From Candidatus Omnitrophota bacterium (lineage in GTDB: Bacteria; Ratteibacteria; UBA8468; MWAK01), in contig JAHJUB010000163.1 of assembly GCA_018829455.1 (NCBI GenBank), forward strand, positions 1 to 9,600: a DNA stretch of 9,600 nt, given 5' to 3'. The notes beneath the pieces are model-generated. The model did no database searches. It was not told the origin of the DNA and was given only the letters and a program-made list of their open reading frames with translations. Positions within the stretch are counted from its first letter, which is position 1; every line of letters starts with the position of its first letter. A program made the translations under genes and the position numbers. This document shows positions 5,938 through 9,600 of the stretch, one piece after another.

Positions 5938-6414
5938 ATGAACATAGGGATTGTAGGTGCCAGAAAATACAAGGATAAATCGTCAGTAATAGAACTGGTT
6001 AACTCTCTCCGGGCTGATTCGGTCATCGTCACCTCTGGCTGTGCGGGTGTCTGCACGTGGGTAAGAGAGGAAGCAGAAAAGAGACAAATGAAGGTGGTCG
6101 TTTATTCCCCCGACCTTGAGGACATTCGTGCGTGGTTTGAGGTGCCGAAAAGGTACTACCAGCGAAACAAGGAACTGGTCGAGGCATGTGATTTTCTGTA
6201 TGCCTTTGTCAGCCAGGAGGACGGATTTGCGGGCGGAACCCGATTCGAGGTGAAGTACGCTTTAAAACTGAAAAAGCCAGTTCAACTCCATTGGGAGAAC
6301 GGCATATCAGAGACATTTTATCAATATCCCCTGCCATTTATAGAACCACAGCATACATTTTTCTTGTCTTGGCAGGAATTTTTCTGTAAAACTAATCTTG
6401 AAATAGGAGGATAA
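5938..6414 (+). CDS. SLOG-superfamily (DprA/YpsA-like Rossmann) nucleotide-binding protein
   Basis: This 158-residue protein has the SLOG layout. A first strand with a glycine loop, MNIGIVGARKYKD (1-13), is followed by VIVTSGCAGVCTW (29-41) in the place of the usual SGGArGvD segment. Next come YYQRNKELVEACDFLYAF (73-90), with the arginine-asparagine pair and the aspartate before a hydrophobic strand, and then GGTRFEVKYALKLKKPV (99-115), matching the GT-x-x-x-x-x-x-A stretch. SLOG proteins bind nucleotides or nucleotide-derived ligands. Some are enzymes and some act as sensors in defence or conjugation settings. Two usual residues are replaced by cysteine (C35, C39), so ligand handling may differ. 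The ATG is set by GGAGGTG. The next gene follows three bases after the stop. The role in this cluster is unknown. Confidence 0.7.
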   Translation: MNIGIVGARKYKDKSSVIELVNSLRADSVIVTSGCAGVCTWVREEAEKRQMKVVVYSPDLEDIRAWFEVPKRYYQRNKELVEACDFLYAFVSQEDGFAGGTRFEVKYALKLKKPVQLHWENGISETFYQYPLPFIEPQHTFFLSWQEFFCKTNLEIGG

Positions 6415-6417
6415 ATC

Positions 6418-6690
6418 ATGAAATGTGCAATCTGTGGAATTGAGATAGATTCAGTTGACGAGGGGATTGATGACGGCTGGATCCCATATGTTTGGGAGGG
6501 TGACCATGAGCAGGAAGGGCCGTTTTGTGCCTCCTGTTCTGAGACGCTTATGCAATTAGACGAAAACGGCGAATTTGAGCTGAAACAAGAATATCGTGGG
6601 AAAATTACTTACAAGGAGGGGGATTTTTTTGACGAGGAAACCCAAGAGCACAAATCAATAGGGATTATCCTGGGATATTCCGATAACTGA
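6418..6690 (+). CDS. Small zinc-ribbon-like protein, 90 residues
   Basis: Two CxxC pairs, CAIC (3-6) and CASC (37-40), would bind one zinc ion in a ribbon fold. The rest is very acidic, with an N-terminal loop DSVDEGIDDGWIPYVWEGD between the cysteine pairs and a C-terminal part that lacks motifs. The gene starts three bases after the SLOG gene with AGGAGGA as its ribosome binding site, so both are probably co-translated. It shares the style of the partial CxxC protein at the left edge. Such small ribbons often mediate protein or nucleic acid contacts. I cannot assign a function. Confidence 0.75.
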   Translation: MKCAICGIEIDSVDEGIDDGWIPYVWEGDHEQEGPFCASCSETLMQLDENGEFELKQEYRGKITYKEGDFFDEETQEHKSIGIILGYSDN

Positions 6691-6720
6691 CCTGAAATGA
6701 AAAATAGTTGATCTTTTGAT

Positions 6721-6746
6721 TAGTATTCGTTATCATAACAATACTA
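6721..6746. repeat. Imperfect palindrome, possible operator or recombination site
   Basis: TAGTATT-c-GTTAT, a central c, then ATAACAATACTA form two 12-base arms that match completely apart from one extra base in the left arm. There is no T-tract, so a terminator is unlikely. It lies 30 bases after the last gene of the left block and at the change in base composition. A binding site for a dimeric regulator or a recombinase core are both possible. Confidence 0.45.
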
Positions 6747-6971
6747 GGGATTCACGTTTTGAAAGGAATCATGAAATTTTGCAATACAAAATGTGGCGCA
6801 ACAATTTAATGAGTAATATCTCAAAACAAAAGATGGTTTTTACTGGACGGGTCCCCCTAAATGCCATTACCCATTTTTATAACCCCCTTGCTATTCAAAG
6901 CAACTCACTGAATTTTTATATTCTATTTGCATTTGAAAGAAATCACCAAATATCATGAGAGAAACTCTTTG

Positions 6972-7000
6972 TTGACACTCAAGTTTTTTTTCTATATTCC
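6972..7000 (+). promoter_or_regulatory. Candidate sigma-70 promoter for the right-hand gene block
   Basis: A perfect -35 box TTGACA (6972-6977) is followed by TATATT at 6993-6998 (15-base spacing) or TATTCC at 6995-7000 (17-base spacing), with an A+T-rich spacer. Either would start transcription shortly before the ATG at 7028. The -10 match or spacing is imperfect. Confidence 0.45.
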
Positions 7001-7027
7001 ACCATTAAAAAACCGAGTTCATGTCAA

Positions 7028-7579
7028 ATGAGTGGCAAATTTAAAAAAGTTAAAACTGAGTTCATTCGAAATATCCTTTCTATCTACAAACCGGAGTATA
7101 TACTAATCCAGGAAGCATTCTATTCGCCCAGACAGGTAGAAGGACGCTTTTCAAACTATGTTTATCCATTTACCCCTGAGCCGCTTTTCAAATATCTTAA
7201 TGGAACCATGCTTATGTTCATGCTTGGTCAACTAACTTATGTCCTGATTGGATTAGTGATTGATAAGGGTCATTCCCCTGTTGTTGAATCCTTGAACCTT
7301 GAGGATTTTCGGAACATAAGAGATACTACACAAGCTTATTTTATTGGCCTTGATATTAAGTTCAAACAACGAGTTCCTAACAAAGATGGTATCAAAATAT
7401 ATATGAAGTTGGTCTCCGAGCGAAAACGCAATAATGTCATTTTTGCAAAAATTCGTTTTGATATTGAAGGTAAGATTTATGGTTATATCGATAACGCGAT
7501 GGTGATAAATAACCATAATGGAATTAGCAATCAGTATAAAAGAGCATACGATGAAGATAATAGAATTACTTCGTTTTAA
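7028..7579 (+). CDS. FcoT-like hotdog-fold protein (putative acyl-thioester enzyme)
   Basis: This 183-residue protein resembles the FcoT family (type strain protein Rv0098 of Mycobacterium tuberculosis) as I remember its sequence. In order it has a starting helix ILSIYKPEY, a strand with FYSPRQVEGRFS (31-42), a YPF turn, the long hotdog helix TMLMFMLGQLTYVLIGLVI (60-78, with the FcoT-like 'QL-x-Y'), and strands LDIKFKQRVPNKDGIKIYMKL and VIFAKIRFDIEGKIYGYIDNAMVI at the end. FcoT-type proteins act on acyl thioesters; some take part in isonitrile lipopeptide synthesis. No acyl carrier protein, ligase or oxygenase gene is visible here to support that pathway. The ATG has only a weak ribosome binding site. 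The gene overlaps the next by about 29 bases. Confidence 0.55.
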   Translation: MSGKFKKVKTEFIRNILSIYKPEYILIQEAFYSPRQVEGRFSNYVYPFTPEPLFKYLNGTMLMFMLGQLTYVLIGLVIDKGHSPVVESLNLEDFRNIRDTTQAYFIGLDIKFKQRVPNKDGIKIYMKLVSERKRNNVIFAKIRFDIEGKIYGYIDNAMVINNHNGISNQYKRAYDEDNRITSF

Positions 7580-8273
7580 AATTCCATATTCTGTTATATC
7601 CGGAGCTTCCAATACGTTGTATGCTATATTACTTGGGTTAGTTTTCAAATCGATGTTTGTTTTTTCTCCAATTGAAAATCAAGGAAATACTGATGGTTTT
7701 AATTTATCCTTTTTGCTTGCCAGTACAGACCTAATTTTCTCGATAATGGTATTTAGCTATTTCCTTTTTGACTGGTTCACCACAGTAGTAGTATCTCGTT
7801 ATCTTTCCCAAACATCAGAAGTACAACATCAAGAGGGTAACGAAGTTGAACACTGGGTACTTTTTCTTATCGTCGTTTTTAGCCTTTTTCTGGCGACTAC
7901 GGTGCTGTTTTCTTTGGGAGCTACCGATAAAAAGTATTTACTGTTTGGTGCTTATGCTTTTATTGTACCTTTTTGGGATTATTATCTTTTCTCAAGTGAG
8001 CGGCTACCGACAAAAGAAACTAAAATACGCGGGTTGTATCTTATTTGCAGCTTCTGTCCTAGAGGAATTATTGGGGCTTTACTTCTTTTAGCTTCAGTTC
8101 TTATGATAATTTTTCATAAAAATTTCCTGATCGGGATAGTCCAAGTGCTTGTTACATTATATGTTTTATTGAAGGTAATAAGATACTTCATAATTATTTG
8201 GCTGATTAACTTCTGGTCAGGATTTGAGAGTAGAAATAAAAATAGCATCCAAGCACCAAAAATTACCTGTTGA
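7551..8273 (+). CDS. Polytopic membrane protein of unknown function (about six helices)
   Basis: This 240-residue protein is largely hydrophobic, with about six predicted membrane segments. They lie roughly at residues 14-38, 48-76, 98-119, 127-145, 172-190 and 192-222, with polar loops between segments 2 and 3 (SQTSEVQHQEGNEVEH) and between 4 and 5 (SSERLPTKETKIRG). No signature of a transporter or enzyme family is evident to me. I chose the ATG at 7551 over the in-frame ATG at 7518 because AAAAGAG precedes it at a suitable distance and the overlap with the hotdog gene is smaller, but neither start is strong. It sits between a putative acyl-thioester enzyme and a symporter in an A+T-rich block, probably one transcript. 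Confidence 0.7.
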   Translation: MKIIELLRFKIPYSVISGASNTLYAILLGLVFKSMFVFSPIENQGNTDGFNLSFLLASTDLIFSIMVFSYFLFDWFTTVVVSRYLSQTSEVQHQEGNEVEHWVLFLIVVFSLFLATTVLFSLGATDKKYLLFGAYAFIVPFWDYYLFSSERLPTKETKIRGLYLICSFCPRGIIGALLLLASVLMIIFHKNFLIGIVQVLVTLYVLLKVIRYFIIIWLINFWSGFESRNKNSIQAPKITC

Positions 8274-8314
8274 AAGAAGGAACCCTTAACATTAACAGGG
8301 TAGGGAAAATTTTT

Positions 8315-9598
8315 ATGAATAAACTTGTTCTTTTGATTACAGTAGTTGCCTATTTCATTGTAAGCATTTTCATCGGAATCATCCGTAGTAGAGGTTCGAC
8401 GCCAGAGAGCTTCGTAGGTGAACGTAATAAAATTGGATTCTTTTCTTTTGTATCAACAGTGGCCTCAATCGTTATTGGTGGGGGTATGTTTTTCGCTGTT
8501 GGACAGATTGGATATGAAGCTGGTGCTGTGGGATACGTTATAGGTATAGCCTATCTTATTGGCTTTTTTATATTAGGCGCAACGGCAAATAAAGTTAGAG
8601 AGCTTGTTGACTCTTCAGCGCCAACATTTTACGATTTTCTTGACCAAAAATACAAATCAAAGTCCCGTATTTCTGTCGCCTTTGTATTTCAGATTGCAAC
8701 ATTCATTGTTTTCTTCTTAATACTTGGAGCACAGTTTGTTGCTATTTCTGTTTATGCACAGCATGTAATGGGTACATCAAGGTTATTTAGCGTAATCCTA
8801 GTTTCCGTTCTAATTCCAATGTTAACAATTCTGATTTACAGTGTGGTAGGGGGATTCCCGAAGGATGTTGCAACCGATGTACTTCAATTTGTTCTTATAC
8901 TTTTTGGGACAATATTGTTATGTTCCAAAATCATTGGAGAAGATGTAATCACAAAGATAAGCAGCCTGCCCGATGAATACTTCACAGGACTTGGCCCCCC
9001 GGAAAGTGGTTATGGCGTAATCTATGTTCTAGGGGCCATAATTTTCGTTACACCAAGTTTTTTTGTTAGGATGGATATGTGGCAACGGACTCTAGCTGCA
9101 CGTAATGACTCCGTGGCACGTTGGGGGTTCATTACAGCGGGTATTATAAGCTTGATCGCATATTTTGTTTTCACCACCATTGGAATGTTTGGAAAGAGTA
9201 AAGGTGTAACATCCGGGCCAGATGTTTCAATTCAAGCAATTGAGTTTTTTAAATTTTCATGGCAACACACTGCTGTAGCGGTCGCGTTTCTGGCCGCGGT
9301 GATGTCCTCTGCAGACACTTTTCTTAATATTGCAAGCTCGGCGTTCGTTCGCAGCCTTTGGCCCTCAAAATGGGAACAAGGAATGTCTAAAAACGCTGAA
9401 AAGTCTCAAAAAAGATATGTAATGCGACGGCTTCGGATTAGTACGGCTAGTATGGGTATGATCGCTGCTATCTTCGCTTTTTTATTTCCTAACATAGTGG
9501 ATTTGTTCAGTGGTGCTTTTGCGGTTTTGTTGATCTCTTGTCCAGCCGTATTTGCAGCCTTATTTGCTTCAAGACTTAGCGAACGGGCAGCCCTATAC
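8315..9598 (+). CDS. Sodium/solute symporter (SSS) family protein, 3' end outside window
   Basis: An uninterrupted frame of 428 codons runs to the window edge, so its end is not seen. The N-terminus is a membrane helix, LVLLITVVAYFIVSIFIGI, without a cleavable signal. SSS hallmarks are visible: a gatekeeper segment VASIVIGGGMFFAVGQIGYEAGAVGYVIGI, the signature YSVVGGFPKDVATDVLQ (about residues 175-191, matching the family's GG-x-x-x-V-x-TD-x-x-Q), FFVRMDMWQRTLAARNDSVARWG, and SSADTFLNIASS, with the serine-alanine-aspartate typical of the second sodium-binding region. Such proteins import a sugar, amino acid, carboxylate or similar solute with sodium. The substrate cannot be read from sequence. 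The 41-base gap after the membrane protein holds a short ACCCT/AGGGT inverted repeat and an AGGGTAGGG ribosome binding site, so co-transcription is plausible. Confidence 0.88.
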   Translation, partial: MNKLVLLITVVAYFIVSIFIGIIRSRGSTPESFVGERNKIGFFSFVSTVASIVIGGGMFFAVGQIGYEAGAVGYVIGIAYLIGFFILGATANKVRELVDSSAPTFYDFLDQKYKSKSRISVAFVFQIATFIVFFLILGAQFVAISVYAQHVMGTSRLFSVILVSVLIPMLTILIYSVVGGFPKDVATDVLQFVLILFGTILLCSKIIGEDVITKISSLPDEYFTGLGPPESGYGVIYVLGAIIFVTPSFFVRMDMWQRTLAARNDSVARWGFITAGIISLIAYFVFTTIGMFGKSKGVTSGPDVSIQAIEFFKFSWQHTAVAVAFLAAVMSSADTFLNIASSAFVRSLWPSKWEQGMSKNAEKSQKRYVMRRLRISTASMGMIAAIFAFLFPNIVDLFSGAFAVLLISCPAVFAALFASRLSERAALY

Positions 9599-9600
9599 AG

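Larger units (their letters stand above)
6691..7027. other. Gene-poor, A+T-rich junction between the two gene blocks
   Basis: No convincing gene lies in these 337 bases. The stretch holds an imperfect palindrome (6721-6746), a 14-base near-direct repeat TTTGAAAGRAATCA at 6758-6771 and 6932-6945 (13 of 14 matching), and a candidate promoter near 6972-7000. Base composition changes from moderate on the left to A+T-rich on the right. There is no tRNA end, no transposase and no clear terminator after the gene ending at 6690. Confidence 0.5.

Noticed and set aside
6716..6958. An 80-codon open frame starting with TTG in the junction
   Set aside because: It has no ribosome binding site and a low-complexity, asparagine-rich composition, and it shows no family resemblance. 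It covers the palindrome and looks like chance in A+T-rich DNA.
7518..7550. An upstream ATG for the membrane protein
   Set aside because: It gives a longer overlap with the previous gene and has no ribosome binding site. It remains possible, because the 7551 start is also weak.
7253..7648. A 131-codon frame on the minus strand across the FcoT-like and membrane protein genes
   Set aside because: The plus-strand frames show hotdog-like and membrane patterns, while the minus frame has neither a start signal nor a recognisable family.
1..9600. CRISPR array, tRNA, rRNA or transposase
   Set aside because: I saw no regularly spaced repeats, no cloverleaf-like segment, no rRNA sequence and no transposase or integrase motif in any frame.

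Overview
The window joins two stretches of different character. Positions 1 to about 6700 are a dense, all plus-strand cluster of accessory genes with moderate base composition and strong Shine-Dalgarno sites (AAGGAGG type). They look like cargo of an integrative conjugative element or plasmid. From about 6700 to 9600 the DNA is visibly more A+T-rich, with weak ribosome binding sites and a different gene set: a hotdog-fold enzyme, a polytopic membrane protein and a sodium/solute symporter. The host is bacterial. Gene style and the small CxxC proteins remind me of Desulfobacterota (deltaproteobacterial) or related mobile elements, but there is no rRNA, tRNA or housekeeping gene to prove it.

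Layout of the left part: the end of a small CxxC protein (2-118), an ArdC-type antirestriction protein (108-893), a protein of unknown function (883-1263), a small acidic protein ending in a clamp-binding-like motif (1348-1788), a DUF6094-type N6 DNA methyltransferase (1868-2899), an unknown 198-residue protein (2914-3510), a large SNF2-like helicase with an inserted cysteine cluster (3488-5755), a broken copy of the acidic protein's tail (5770-5864), a SLOG-family protein (5938-6414) and a small zinc-ribbon protein (6418-6690). Many junctions overlap by 11-23 bases or are only a few bases long, which suggests translational coupling. Three hairpin-plus-T-tract elements sit just before the ribosome binding sites of the genes at 1348, 1868 and 5938 and divide the cluster into sub-units.

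A coherent reading of the left part is DNA establishment and protection: ArdC counters host restriction, the methyltransferase could mark element DNA, and the helicase remodels DNA. The helicase ends in QLTMF. The 146-residue protein ends with QLPLF near its C-terminus, and the broken copy carries QWPLF. All three resemble the bacterial sliding-clamp-binding pentapeptide, so this module may dock on the replication clamp. This is the most interesting signal in the window and is inferred from motifs only.

The right part starts after a gene-poor 337-base stretch that holds an imperfect palindrome and a candidate promoter. Its first gene resembles FcoT, a hotdog-fold acyl-thioester enzyme. It overlaps a predicted six-helix membrane protein, followed by a sodium/solute symporter that runs off the window. 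Their joint role is unknown.
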